A stretch of 64,000 nucleotides of DNA from an uncultured Clostridia bacterium (GTDB taxonomy: Bacteria > Bacillota > Clostridia > Christensenellales > Aristaeellaceae): assembly GCA_934675735.1 (NCBI GenBank), contig CAKURR010000001.1:124001-188000 (forward strand), given 5' to 3'. Shown here in pieces: positions 16,078 through 24,136 of this stretch (position 1 is its first letter; every line of letters starts with the position of its first letter). The notes beneath the pieces were generated by a model. The model saw only the letters and a list, made by a program, of their open reading frames with translations. It ran no database searches and had not been told where the DNA came from. The translations under genes were made by a program, and so were the position numbers.

Positions 16078-17133
16078 TTATTCCGCGCGGAACGCGTAAA
16101 TGGTTGTCGTGTCGTATTTCTCGTTCGGGCGCAGAACCGTCGTGCCGATGAACTGCGGGTTGTTCGGCGAATCGGGGAAATGCTGGGTTTCCAGGCAGAC
16201 GGCACAGTATTTGCCGTAATGCGTGCCGCCCTTGCCGCCCGAGAGATTCGTGCCGCAGGCCGTGTAGACCTGCATGCCGGGCTGGTCGGTCAAAACCTCC
16301 ATCACGCGGCCGCTCTTGGGGTCGTGCAGGCGCGCGGCAAGGCCCATCGCTTCCCCCTTGCGGAGGACGAAGTTGTGGTCGTAACCGCCCGCATAGGTCA
16401 TCTGGCGGCAGGAAGCCGCCGCGTCAAGGCCGTCGCCCAGACGCAGACCGCGGCGCATGTCAAACGGTGTGCCGGCAACGGGCATATAGCCGCCGGTGGG
16501 GATGAGCGTGTTGTCAAAAACGGGCGTAATCGCGTCGGCCTCCACCGTCAGCATCTGGTCGCGAACCGAGCCGCTCGTGCAGCCCGCAAGGTTGAAATAG
16601 CTGTGGTTGGTCATGTTGCAGAGGGTCGGCTTGTCGGTTGTTGCCTCGTAGCGGATGGAGAGGCTGCAGTCGTCGTCCCAGCCGTAGGTGACGGTCACGT
16701 CGAGCGTGCCGGGAAACTTATCTTCGCCGTCGGGGCTGACGTAGTGCAGGCGCAGCAGGTCGCCGTTGGCGGTTTCAACCGGCGTCGCGGCCCAAAGCTG
16801 CTTGCTGAGCACGCCGTGCAGGTGGTTTTCGTGGTTGTTGCGGTCGAGCTGATAGGTCACGCCGTCAATCGTGAAGCGCGCCTGCCCGATGCGGTTGCCG
16901 TAGCGGCCGACGGTGTCGCCCATGCTGCCGTGTTCCGCTAAATAGGCTTCCAGATTGTCAAAGCCGAGCGCCACGTCGGCGAGCACGCCGCTGCGGTCGG
17001 GCACGAGGATGTTGGTCAAAATGCCGCCGTAATCAATCACGCTCACGGATGCGCCGCGTGCGTTGGTCAGGGTATACTGTGTCACTTCGCGCCCGTCGGG
17101 CAGAGCGCCGAAGGGCTTCTTTGAAATCGCCAT
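16078..17133 (-). CDS. galM: Aldose 1-epimerase (mutarotase)
   Basis: This 351-residue enzyme interconverts alpha and beta anomers of hexoses such as galactose and glucose in the cytosol. GalM hallmarks are the N-terminal substrate strand ending DYGGIL, a conserved NHENHLHGV (first catalytic His region), TNHSYFNLAG (second His) and CLETQHFPDSPNNP (catalytic Glu). The length is normal. AAGGAG lies upstream of the ATG and a near-consensus promoter sits about 60 bases further. No other Leloir-pathway gene is nearby; the downstream partner is a Nudix hydrolase. Confidence 0.95.
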   Translation of the reverse strand: MAISKKPFGALPDGREVTQYTLTNARGASVSVIDYGGILTNILVPDRSGVLADVALGFDNLEAYLAEHGSMGDTVGRYGNRIGQARFTIDGVTYQLDRNNHENHLHGVLSKQLWAATPVETANGDLLRLHYVSPDGEDKFPGTLDVTVTYGWDDDCSLSIRYEATTDKPTLCNMTNHSYFNLAGCTSGSVRDQMLTVEADAITPVFDNTLIPTGGYMPVAGTPFDMRRGLRLGDGLDAAASCRQMTYAGGYDHNFVLRKGEAMGLAARLHDPKSGRVMEVLTDQPGMQVYTACGTNLSGGKGGTHYGKYCAVCLETQHFPDSPNNPQFIGTTVLRPNEKYDTTTIYAFRAE

Positions 17134-17191
17134 GGCTGTTGTCTCCTTTTCATATGCCGATGGAAAAGTGAACGTTGTCTTTGATGGAATC

Positions 17192-17220
17192 AGTATATCA
17201 GCAATTCAAAAAAGCGTCAA
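17192..17220 (-). promoter_or_regulatory. Sigma-A promoter of galM and the Nudix gene
   Basis: On the minus strand TTGACG (17220-17215) and TATACT (17197-17192) are separated by 17 bases, about 60 bases upstream of the galM start. Confidence 0.75.
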
Positions 17221-17224
17221 CCTG

Positions 17225-17663
17225 TATCTTATCTGTGAAGCGGGCCGTACCGCGCGAAAAACGCGAAGGACAGCAGACTTTGCCCGCAAACGGCGCTTTC
17301 CATCCCCGAGAAACTCTGCGGTATAAATCGATGATCTGCCCGTTTTTATCGACGGTCATCTGCGAACTGAAAAAAAGCGCCGCAGTCCTTTTCGATGAAG
17401 CCGAAGGATACCGCAACGGAGGATTCCCCGGCCATCGCGCGGATTTCGCGAATAACCGCATCCTCACGGGGGACGGCTGTCGCCATGTCGTGTTCAACCG
17501 AAAAACAGATGCCGTTAAAATCTTGAAGAAACGCCTCGCCGAAGATGACGACGTCCGCCCTGCCCGCGCATTTTCGGAGCGTATCGGCAAGAACCGCTTT
17601 GTTGTACGCGATGTCTCCGTTCATAAATCCGATGGCCGCAAGCGCGCATTTCATGCTCATCAC
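17225..17663 (-). pseudogene. Frameshifted and truncated nitrilase-superfamily (CN hydrolase) gene
   Basis: The first 105 codons from 17663 resemble the N-terminus of a carbon-nitrogen hydrolase, with the strand VVIFGEAFLQDF carrying the usual catalytic Glu. The frame then ends early, while the expected continuation (SSQMTVDKNGQIIDLYRRVS then RGWK) appears in another frame. The switch maps to a run of seven T on the minus strand (A run at 17370-17376); removing one T restores the reading. After RGWK the homology fades and the catalytic Lys and Cys regions are gone, so the gene is also truncated. The 3' boundary is approximate because it merges into the galM promoter. I treat it as dead. Confidence 0.7.
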
Positions 17664-17791
17664 CTTCGCAGATTCTGATTTGTTGAGCCAAGTATACCAT
17701 ATTTCTCAATGAAAGAATATCCCTATATGAAAAATGTGGTTGTTTTGCTGTATCATTATTTCGCAAGGATCCCAAGGAATCTCAGCCCCTT

Positions 17792-17824
17792 ACACACTGA
17801 CCTTGCTCGCAAGGTCTAGTGTGT
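17792..17824. other. Stem-loop in the gap between the nitrilase pseudogene and tRNA-Leu
   Basis: ACACACTGACCTTG, a four-base loop, and CAAGGTCTAGTGTGT form a stem of 14 bp with one bulge. No clear T run follows on either strand, so I do not call it a terminator. The gap from 17664 to 18060 holds no convincing gene; the short readings across it are by-products of tRNA-like sequence. Confidence 0.5.
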
Positions 17825-17849
17825 TATACCTTTGCGACAGAAAGAAAAG

Positions 17850-17894
17850 AAAAAATCCGAACCCATTTCCGATTTGGAAAATCCGGTTCGGATT
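17850..17894 (-). terminator. Minus-strand terminator beyond the tRNA-derived repeat
   Basis: On the minus strand AATCCGAACC and GGTTCGGATT form a perfect 10-bp stem around a 21-base loop, which itself holds a small hairpin. Six T follow directly. It could end a transcript from the structured region at 17902-18016. Confidence 0.6.
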
Positions 17895-17901
17895 ATACTG
17901 G

Positions 17902-18016
17902 TTTGGTGCGGGAAACAGGACTGGATTCTCGCGGCTCGTCGCCGCTCGGTCAGCGCCGTTCTCAAGCCCCACTGGGGCTTGATTCATTGCGGCTTCTTCA
18001 AGTCCGTTTCCCGAGT
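17902..18016 (-). repeat. tRNA-Leu-derived inverted repeat and partial copy
   Basis: Positions 17902-17922 repeat exactly the 21 bases at 18059-18079, which are the 3' end of the tRNA-Leu gene including its CCA. A second, inverted partial copy lies at 18001-18013 (AGTCCGTTTCCCG), so the two ends pair as a stem of about 13 bp with one bulge. The interior holds a perfect hairpin CAAGCCCC-act-GGGGCTTG and a GC-rich segment. It has no D-arm or anticodon arm, so it is not a functional tRNA. It may be a relic of recombination at the tRNA or a small structured RNA. Confidence 0.6.
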
Positions 18017-18018
18017 TT

Positions 18019-18058
18019 ACAAAAAAAGAAGCCCGACACTTTTGCCGAGCTTTTTTCC
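18019..18058 (-). terminator. Terminator downstream of tRNA-Leu
   Basis: On the minus strand, AAGCTCGG and TCGGGCTT form a short stem with a G-T pair, preceded by A and followed by TCTTTTTTT. It lies immediately after the tRNA 3' end. Confidence 0.65.
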
Positions 18059-18060
18059 TT

Positions 18061-18147
18061 TGGTGCGGGAAACAGGACTTGAACCTGCATGAAATTGCTT
18101 TCACTAGAACCTGAATCTAGCGCGTCTGCCAATTCCGCCATTCCCGC
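18061..18147 (-). tRNA. tRNA-Leu (anticodon CAG)
   Basis: This 87-base gene folds as a class II tRNA. The acceptor stem is GCGGGAA paired with TTCCCGC, the anticodon stem CTAGA/TCTAG encloses loop TTCAGGT with anticodon CAG, a long variable arm TGAAA-GCAA-TTTCA is present, and the T-arm is CAGG-TTCAAGT-CCTG. The discriminator base is A and the CCA end is encoded (18061-18063). It reads CUG codons. A consensus promoter lies just upstream and a terminator just downstream, so it is a single-gene unit. Confidence 0.95.
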
Positions 18148-18173
18148 AAGCCGTTCGTCTTGCAACAAAATAT

Positions 18174-18202
18174 ATTATACGGCAAAGCGGATGAATTGTC
18201 AA
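18174..18202 (-). promoter_or_regulatory. Consensus promoter of tRNA-Leu
   Basis: On the minus strand a perfect TTGACA (18202-18197) and a perfect TATAAT (18179-18174) are separated by 17 bases, about 27 bases before the tRNA 5' end. Confidence 0.85.
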
Positions 18203-18260
18203 CCCTGTTTTTGACAAAAAAGGATATCGAACCGAAAAACGACAATTTGCATGCAAAAAC

Positions 18261-18289
18261 TTGCAAATCGGGCCTCCGTTTGGTACAAT
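18261..18289 (+). promoter_or_regulatory. Promoter of the ECF S component / coaX / hom genes
   Basis: TTGCAA (18261-18266) and TACAAT (18284-18289) are separated by 17 bases. The leader of about 112 bases before the ATG at 18409 contains several short hairpins, the last (CGGGT with ACCCG) just ahead of the Shine-Dalgarno. Confidence 0.65.
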
Positions 18290-18408
18290 AGACGCGATTC
18301 CGGCTGCCGCTGCATGCAGGGCAGACCGCGAAGGTTGTTTTCTTTTCGACGCCGCTTTGCGGCAAAGACTTGTCGGGTATCCGGAGCGAACCCGAACGGA
18401 GGATAAAA

Positions 18409-19041
18409 ATGAATACTCAGCCTAAACAGAAGATCAGCGTGCAGACGCTGACGCAGCTGGCCATCCTGGTGGCCATTGAAGTGGTGATGAAGCTCATCGG
18501 TTTGGGCAGCGTGCCGGTTGGGCCGCTGTACATGTCGTTTCTGACTGTGCCGATTGCTATCGGCGCGATTGTTCTCGGGCCTATGGCGAGCATGCTGCTC
18601 GGCAGCGTTTTCGGCTTCGTGAGCTTTATGGATGCTATCAAGGGCGCGTCGATTATGACTTCGACGCTGCTGGGCGTGTCCGCCATTCACACGTTCATCC
18701 TGTGCTTCGGCATGCGGCTGCTGATGGGCCTGTGCGTGGGCCTTGTCTACCGCGCGATGAGCAAGGCGAGCAAAAACAGCACGGCGAACTGCTTTGTGAC
18801 GTCGCTGTCCGCGCCGCTGCTCAACACGCTGTTCTTTATGGGCTATATTGTTCTTGCGTTTTATCATACGGATTACGTCCAGAGCCTTGTGCTGGCGAAG
18901 GGCGCGAGCAACCCGCTGATGTTCGTCGTGCTGCTGACGGGCGTGCAGGGACTGGTGGAAGCAGTTGTCTGCTCCGTGGCGGGCACGGCCATCGGCGGCG
19001 CGCTGCTCAAGGTGACGGGCCGTATGAACGGGCATCGCTAA
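18409..19041 (+). CDS. ECF transporter S component, probably for pantothenate
   Basis: This 210-residue integral membrane protein has about six hydrophobic segments and the layout of energy-coupling-factor S components, which bind a vitamin and dock onto a shared EcfAAT module encoded elsewhere. A positively charged N-terminus precedes TLTQLAILVAIEVVMKL, as in other S components. It lies 24 bases upstream of coaX (type III pantothenate kinase), which argues for pantothenate (PanT-like) transport; that substrate is inferred from context only. The ATG at 18409 follows GGAGG by seven bases. No EcfA or EcfT gene is present in this window. Confidence 0.8.
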   Translation: MNTQPKQKISVQTLTQLAILVAIEVVMKLIGLGSVPVGPLYMSFLTVPIAIGAIVLGPMASMLLGSVFGFVSFMDAIKGASIMTSTLLGVSAIHTFILCFGMRLLMGLCVGLVYRAMSKASKNSTANCFVTSLSAPLLNTLFFMGYIVLAFYHTDYVQSLVLAKGASNPLMFVVLLTGVQGLVEAVVCSVAGTAIGGALLKVTGRMNGHR

Positions 19042-19065
19042 AAAACCGTTAGGGGATAGAGAATT

Positions 19066-19833
19066 ATGATCGTTGCAATGGATATCGGCAACACGAATAT
19101 CAAGGCCGCCGTTTTTGAAGGCAGCCGTTTGGTGAAGCGCTGGCGCTGCGCGACCGACCCCGTGATGACGTCCGACCAATACGGCATCATCATGGCGGAT
19201 TTGTTTCGCTATCACAACCTGAACATGCAGGCGGTGGAGGGAATTATGATTTCCTCCGTCGTGCCGACCATCAACTACACCATCGAGCACATGTGTCGGG
19301 ATTATTTTTATCTCGAGCCGCGTCTGCTCGTGCCCGGCATGAAAACGGGCCTGAATATTCGTTACGAAAACCCGCGCGAGTTGGGCAGCGATCGTATTGC
19401 CAACGCTGTTGCGGTCTCCACGCTGTACGGCGGGCCGGCGATTTTCATCGATTTCGGCACGGCGACGACATACGGCGTGATTTCCGCCAAATCGGAGTTC
19501 CTCGGCGGCGCTATCGGCCCGGGCCTGCGGATGATGAACCGCGCGCTTTCCGCGGGTACGGCGAAGCTGCCTTCCATTGAACTGGTACTCCCGCCGCAGG
19601 TCATCGGCAAGACGACCGTCTCCAACATTCAGGCGGGCATTTTGTATGGCTACATCGGCTCGGTGGAAAAAATCGTCGGGCAGATGAAGCGCGAGCTGGG
19701 CGCGGAGGATATCCGCGTGATTGCCACAGGCGGCATGGCGCATCTGGTCAAGAGCAATTCCGACGTTATCGATGAAATCAATCCGGATTTGACGCTCACT
19801 GGTCTGCGCCTGATTTACGAGCGCAACCAGTAA
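19066..19833 (+). CDS. coaX: Type III pantothenate kinase
   Basis: This 255-residue ASKHA-fold kinase phosphorylates pantothenate in the first step of coenzyme A synthesis. The phosphate-1 motif is MDIGNTNIKAAVFEG near the N-terminus; GSDRIANAVAVS and the catalytic FIDFGTATTYGVIS follow, and IATGGMA lies near the C-terminus. The length matches CoaX. It sits between a likely pantothenate S component and homoserine dehydrogenase with short gaps, so uptake and phosphorylation of the vitamin are probably coexpressed. panE, another pantothenate-pathway gene, is encoded at 26309. Confidence 0.95.
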   Translation: MIVAMDIGNTNIKAAVFEGSRLVKRWRCATDPVMTSDQYGIIMADLFRYHNLNMQAVEGIMISSVVPTINYTIEHMCRDYFYLEPRLLVPGMKTGLNIRYENPRELGSDRIANAVAVSTLYGGPAIFIDFGTATTYGVISAKSEFLGGAIGPGLRMMNRALSAGTAKLPSIELVLPPQVIGKTTVSNIQAGILYGYIGSVEKIVGQMKRELGAEDIRVIATGGMAHLVKSNSDVIDEINPDLTLTGLRLIYERNQ

Positions 19834-19869
19834 CCGCTTCACTTTGCAGAGGAAAGGACGCACGGAAGC

Positions 19870-21141
19870 ATGGAAAAAATCGTCGTGGGATTTCTCGGCT
19901 GCGGCAACATCGGCTGCGGCGTGTATAAACTGCTGGAAACCTATGGAGCGCAGATGGAGAAGAACGAGGGCGTGGCCTTTGAGGTGCGCAAAATTCTCGT
20001 GCGCTCGGTCGGCAAAAGCCGCGCGTGGGCGATTCCTTCGGAATTGCTGACGGATCGGCCTGAGGACGTGCTGGAGAACCCCGAAATCCACATCGTGATG
20101 GAATTTATGGGCGGAGAGCAGCCCGCGGCTTCCTATATGATGCGCGCGCTGGCCAACGGCAAGCACGTCGTCACAGCCAACAAGATGGCGCTTGCGTCCC
20201 ACTGGACGGAGATCGTCCGCACGGCGAAGGAGCACGCGGCCGGATTGTATTATGAAGCGAGCGTGTGCGGCGCGGTGCCGATTATTCGGGCGATGAATGA
20301 TTCGCTTCAGGCAAACCGCATTGATTCGGTGATGGGCATCATCAATGGCACGACGAACTATATCCTGACGCGCATGGCCCGCGAGGGCGCGGCGTATGCC
20401 GACGTGCTGGCCGACGCGCAGAAGCTCGGTCTGGCCGAGCCGGACCCGACGGCGGATGTGGAGGGCTATGACGCGGCGTATAAGCTGAGCATCCTCTCCA
20501 CGCTGGCGTTTCATCGCCATGTGGCGGTGGAGGATATCTACCGCGAGGGCATCACGAACATCACGTCGCTGGATGTTCGCTGCGGCAAGGAATTTGGGCT
20601 GACGCTCAAGCTGCTGGCTATTGCTAAGGAAGAGAACGGCGAGATTCAGGCGCGCGTGCATCCGACCTTTGTGCCGGATACGCACCCGCTGGCGGGCGTG
20701 AACGATGCGTTTAACGCGGTTTTTGTGAACGGCCATGCCTGCGGCGAGATGATGTTTTACGGGCGCGGCGCGGGCGATTTGCCCACGGCCAGCGCGCTGG
20801 TTTCCGATTTGATTCGCGCGGCGAAGGCCAAGCGGCACGAGATGCCCGCCGTCGGCGACGAACCCTGCCGGATGGCGGAGGACTGGGCGTGCGTGCACTT
20901 TGTGCGTCTGCGCGCGAAGGACGAGTCGGGCGTGCTTGCGCGCATCTGCGGTCGATTTGCGGATGAAGGCGTGAGCATCGCGTCGATGGTGCAGAAGGGC
21001 GAGCGGGACGAGGACGGCTTTGTGCAGATGATTTTCCTCACGCACAGGGCGAGCGAACATGCCGTTCGCCGCGCGCTGGCCGCAATGGATGCGGCAAAAG
21101 TGAGCGCCGAGAGCGTCATCCGCGTCGAAGGTTTGAACTGA
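19870..21141 (+). CDS. hom: Homoserine dehydrogenase
   Basis: This 423-residue enzyme reduces aspartate semialdehyde to homoserine for threonine and methionine synthesis. It begins with the NAD(P)-binding GFLGCGNIGCGV, followed by VVTANKMALA, the catalytic core YEASVCGAVPII, GIINGTTNYILT and the EPDPTADVEGYDAAYK region. The C-terminal 80 residues form an ACT domain (VRLRAKDESGVLARICGRFADEGV), implying feedback control by an amino acid, usually threonine. It follows coaX by 36 bases and ends at a strong terminator. Confidence 0.96.
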   Translation: MEKIVVGFLGCGNIGCGVYKLLETYGAQMEKNEGVAFEVRKILVRSVGKSRAWAIPSELLTDRPEDVLENPEIHIVMEFMGGEQPAASYMMRALANGKHVVTANKMALASHWTEIVRTAKEHAAGLYYEASVCGAVPIIRAMNDSLQANRIDSVMGIINGTTNYILTRMAREGAAYADVLADAQKLGLAEPDPTADVEGYDAAYKLSILSTLAFHRHVAVEDIYREGITNITSLDVRCGKEFGLTLKLLAIAKEENGEIQARVHPTFVPDTHPLAGVNDAFNAVFVNGHACGEMMFYGRGAGDLPTASALVSDLIRAAKAKRHEMPAVGDEPCRMAEDWACVHFVRLRAKDESGVLARICGRFADEGVSIASMVQKGERDEDGFVQMIFLTHRASEHAVRRALAAMDAAKVSAESVIRVEGLN

Positions 21142-21158
21142 CATAGAAAAAAGCCGAT

Positions 21159-21187
21159 AACGCTATGCAACTGCATAGCGTTTTTTC
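21159..21187 (+). terminator. Rho-independent terminator after hom
   Basis: AACGCTATGCA and TGCATAGCGTT form a perfect 11-bp hairpin with a minimal loop, followed by six T in total. Confidence 0.85.
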
Positions 21188-21540
21188 TATGGAAAAGTTT
21201 GGCGTTTTTGAAGAAGTCTGTGAAAATATCAATATGTGCAAGATGCACAAGAACAGTTCAGAATCCGTTCGATAAGAAAAAATGAATGCGGCGCGTGCAT
21301 GTACGAAAGAAAAGAAGAATTGCAGGAAAAAGGCAGAATGTGTTCAAAAAGCGAGTCGAGTCGGGCGGAAAAGGGAATAATGTGAAAGAAAATCGAAAAA
21401 TGAAGGGAAAGGTGATTCGCGCAAAAGAAAAGCGCGAGATTTGTCAATGTGGCTGGAATGACTAAAACCTGCAAAAAAGCAGGTTGATTTGCAGGACAAA
21501 AACCGAGCCGTAACCGAATATTTTTTGTGAAGTTATTCGG
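21188..21540. other. A-rich intergenic stretch without a recognisable gene
   Basis: This gap is markedly richer in A and purines than its surroundings. I see no credible reading frame with a ribosome-binding site. It contains one small hairpin (AACCTGC at 21466-21472 with GCAGGTT at 21479-21485) without a T run. Confidence 0.5.
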
Positions 21541-21569
21541 TTGCAAAATGTTCGGTTACACCGTATAAT
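21510..21569 (+). promoter_or_regulatory. Promoter with three TTCGGTT-type operator motifs before the MsmX-like gene
   Basis: TTGCAA (21541-21546) and TATAAT (21564-21569) are 17 bases apart. GTAACCGAATA at 21510-21520 is inverted relative to TATTCGGTT (21534-21542), which overlaps the -35 box, and to TTCGGTTAC (21551-21559) inside the spacer. The arrangement suggests cooperative binding by a repressor; its identity is unknown. Confidence 0.65.
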
Positions 21570-21670
21570 AAACCCAGTTGTTGAAGCCGATGAACGAAAG
21601 ATTCGGCTCAAGCTGGTTGCGAATTGTTGTTGTTGCTGCTTATGATTCATTGAACAAGGGGGACTTTATT

Positions 21671-22792
21671 ATGGCGAGCTTGAAGCTTAACCACATCTAC
21701 AAAATCTACTCCGGCAATGTGACCGCTGTTTCCGACTTCTGTCTGGATATCGAGGATAAGGAGTTCATCGTTCTGGTCGGCCCGTCCGGCTGCGGCAAGT
21801 CCACGACGCTCCGTATGGTCGCGGGTCTTGAAGAGATTTCCGAAGGCGAGCTTTACATCGGCGACCGTCTGGTCAACGACGTGGCCCCGAAGGATCGCGA
21901 TATCGCGATGGTGTTCCAGAACTACGCGCTCTATCCGCATATGACCGTGTACGACAACATGGCGTTCGGCCTGAAGCTGCGCAAGAAGCCGAAGGATGAA
22001 ATCGACAAGCTCGTGCGCGAAGCCGCGAAGATTCTTTCCATCGAGCAGCTGCTCAACCGCAAGCCGAAGGCGCTTTCCGGCGGCCAGCGTCAGCGCGTCG
22101 CCCTCGGCCGCGCCATCGTCCGCGACCCGAAGGTCTTCCTGATGGACGAGCCGCTCTCCAACCTGGATGCCAAGCTGCGCGTGCAGATGCGTACCGAAAT
22201 CACCAAGCTGCATCAGCGTTTGCAGACGACCTTCATCTACGTTACCCACGACCAGACCGAGGCCATGACGATGGGCACCCGCATTGTCGTCATGAAGGAC
22301 GGCTTCATCCAGCAGGTCGATACTCCGCAGAATCTGTACGATTATCCGGCCAACCTGTTCGTCGGCTCCTTCATCGGCAGCCCGCAGATGAACTTCTTCG
22401 ACGCGAAGCTGGTCAAGCGTGCGGACGGCGTGTGGGCCGAGTTCGGCAGCAACGCCATCAAGGTGCCGGATGCGAAGGTTCGCAAGCTGGTTGACGAGTC
22501 CTACATCGGCAAGGAAGTTGTCATGGGCATCCGTCCGGAGAACATCCACGACGAAGAACGCTTCCTGTCCGTGGCCGACAACAACCTCGTCGAGGCGAAG
22601 GTTGAAGTCGTTGAGCTGATGGGCTCCGAGACCTACCTCTACCTCAAGGTGGATGGCAAGGAGAGCAACGTCGTTGCCCGCGTCGATCCGCGCAGCACGT
22701 CCCGCACCGGCGACACCGTCAAGGTTGCTTTCGAGACGAACCGCCTGCATTTCTTCGACAAGGATACCGAGCTGAGCATTCTGAACCGTTAA
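21671..22792 (+). CDS. MsmX/UgpC-type sugar ABC transporter ATPase
   Basis: This 373-residue ATPase energises carbohydrate-uptake ABC importers. Walker A is GPSGCGKST, the Q-loop is VFQNYALYPHMTV, the signature is LSGGQRQRV, Walker B is KVFLMDEPLSNLD and the switch is VTHDQTEAMT. The C-terminal 130 residues form the OB-like regulatory (TOBE) domain with GIRPENI, as in MsmX, UgpC and MalK. No permease or binding-protein gene is adjacent, so it is probably a shared ATPase serving several importers, as MsmX does. The ATG at 21671 follows AAGGGGGA. Confidence 0.93.
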   Translation: MASLKLNHIYKIYSGNVTAVSDFCLDIEDKEFIVLVGPSGCGKSTTLRMVAGLEEISEGELYIGDRLVNDVAPKDRDIAMVFQNYALYPHMTVYDNMAFGLKLRKKPKDEIDKLVREAAKILSIEQLLNRKPKALSGGQRQRVALGRAIVRDPKVFLMDEPLSNLDAKLRVQMRTEITKLHQRLQTTFIYVTHDQTEAMTMGTRIVVMKDGFIQQVDTPQNLYDYPANLFVGSFIGSPQMNFFDAKLVKRADGVWAEFGSNAIKVPDAKVRKLVDESYIGKEVVMGIRPENIHDEERFLSVADNNLVEAKVEVVELMGSETYLYLKVDGKESNVVARVDPRSTSRTGDTVKVAFETNRLHFFDKDTELSILNR

Positions 22793-22806
22793 TTCAAGAA
22801 TTATAC

Positions 22807-22840
22807 AACGCCTGTATCGACTTGATACGGGCGTTTTTTG
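22807..22840 (+). terminator. Terminator of the MsmX-like gene
   Basis: AACGCCTGTATC and GATACGGGCGTT form a 12-bp stem with one G-T wobble, followed by four more T after the TT ending the arm. Confidence 0.85.
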
Positions 22841-22981
22841 TATAGTTTCCATAAAAATACGGCATATTTTACCAAATTAGGGGAGATAATTTTTCGTAGA
22901 TATAGATTTTTGCCCGCACATACGGTATAATGATTTATATTTCGATAAACCTTTTGTGCGCTGATGAGAGGAGAAAGCCAT

Positions 22982-24052
22982 ATGATTCCCGAGAAGCGTT
23001 TTTTGAATCAGATTCAACAGGTGCTTGCGCGCCTGATGCAGCCGCTCTGGCTGCTGGATACCGAGGGCACGGTGCTGCTGCCGGAAGAGAACCGCAGCAA
23101 AATCAATCTGCCCGAATTTATGGAGCCGGGCATGCCGGTGGCTTTTGAGGGCAAAACCTTTTTGATGATCGGCATCACGCCGGAGCTGATTCTCTGCGCC
23201 GATGCGCAGGGCGCGGCGACGCATGACTGCATCGTGCTTGCGGGCGCGATGGTGCAGTCGATGGGCCGCGGCGAAGCGCCGATTCAGAGCCGCTACGACG
23301 TGTATCGCCGCGTGCTGCGCGAGGAGCTGGCGGGTTCCGAGCTGGAAGCGCTGGCGCACGAGCATCAGATTGAGATGAACCGCGAGCGCTGCGTGCTCAC
23401 CTTCCAGATTCTCCAGACGGAGACCGAAACCGCGTTCAACATGCTCGAAGAGCTTGTGCCGCGCGCGGGCGGCGACCTGCTGGTGGAGATGGATCGCCAC
23501 ACCGTCGTTTTCCTCAAGAGCATGGAGAACGTCGAGTCCTTCGACGAGTTGTATCAGCTGGCCGAGGCGATCGAGCAGACGCTGCTGGATGAGGCGGGCA
23601 AGAGCTGCGTCGTGGGTATCGGCGAGCCGAAAAAGACCTTCCCCGAAATCGGCGAAAGCTATCGCGAGTCCCGCCGCGCGGTGGAAGTGGGCCGCATCTT
23701 CCTGACCGAGCAGCATATCTACGTGTATCGCAGTCTCGTGCTCGAACGCTTCCTGATGGATATCCCGCGCGAGATGGGCACGCGTTACCACGGCATTCTG
23801 TTCAACCGCAAGACCGCGCGGCTGTTCAACGACGAAATGCTGCACACGATTGAGATGTTCTTTGCCAAGGATCTCAACCTGTCCGATACCGCGCGCCAGC
23901 TGTATATCCACCGCAACACGCTGGTCTATCGTTTGGATAAGGTTCAGCGCCAGACGGGGCTGGATTTGCGCAAGTTTGACGACGCCGTTACCTTCAAAAT
24001 GATGATGCTTTTGGGCAAGAGCGGTAAGGATAAGCCGCGTCCCGTGTATTAA
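22982..24052 (+). CDS. PucR/CdaR-family transcriptional regulator
   Basis: This 356-residue protein resembles the sugar-diacid/purine regulator family. It has an N-terminal ligand-sensing half, a middle GGDEF-like degenerate region with FDELYQLAEAIEQTL and a C-terminal helix-turn-helix (LSDTARQLYIHRNTLVYRLDKVQ) typical of PucR/CdaR. The start at 22982 has GAGGAG eight bases upstream. A TATAAT at 22926-22931 may be its -10 box, although the -35 is poor. Targets and effector are unknown. The flanking sugar ATPase and protease genes do not settle the matter. Confidence 0.85.
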   Translation: MIPEKRFLNQIQQVLARLMQPLWLLDTEGTVLLPEENRSKINLPEFMEPGMPVAFEGKTFLMIGITPELILCADAQGAATHDCIVLAGAMVQSMGRGEAPIQSRYDVYRRVLREELAGSELEALAHEHQIEMNRERCVLTFQILQTETETAFNMLEELVPRAGGDLLVEMDRHTVVFLKSMENVESFDELYQLAEAIEQTLLDEAGKSCVVGIGEPKKTFPEIGESYRESRRAVEVGRIFLTEQHIYVYRSLVLERFLMDIPREMGTRYHGILFNRKTARLFNDEMLHTIEMFFAKDLNLSDTARQLYIHRNTLVYRLDKVQRQTGLDLRKFDDAVTFKMMMLLGKSGKDKPRPVY

Positions 24053-24136
24053 ACCGCTATGGGCCGCGGCTGTTCCGCAGGCTGTGCCGACCGGAAAAGG
24101 TCGGCTCTTTTTGAATCGAAAGGAATTGTGAACGCA

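Noticed and set aside
17734..18104. Several short open frames containing GAGNRT- or RETGLEP-like peptides
   Set aside because: These peptides come from translating tRNA-Leu sequence and its copy; this is a well-known annotation artefact.
17902..18147. Attachment sites of an integrated island at tRNA-Leu
   Set aside because: The direct repeats are only 157 bp apart and no integrase or cargo lies between them. At most this is a scar.
18199..21144. A 981-codon open frame on the minus strand opposite coaX and hom
   Set aside because: It is a shadow of high-G+C coding sequence on the plus strand. Its His/Arg/Gln-rich composition resembles no protein, and the plus-strand genes have clear motifs.
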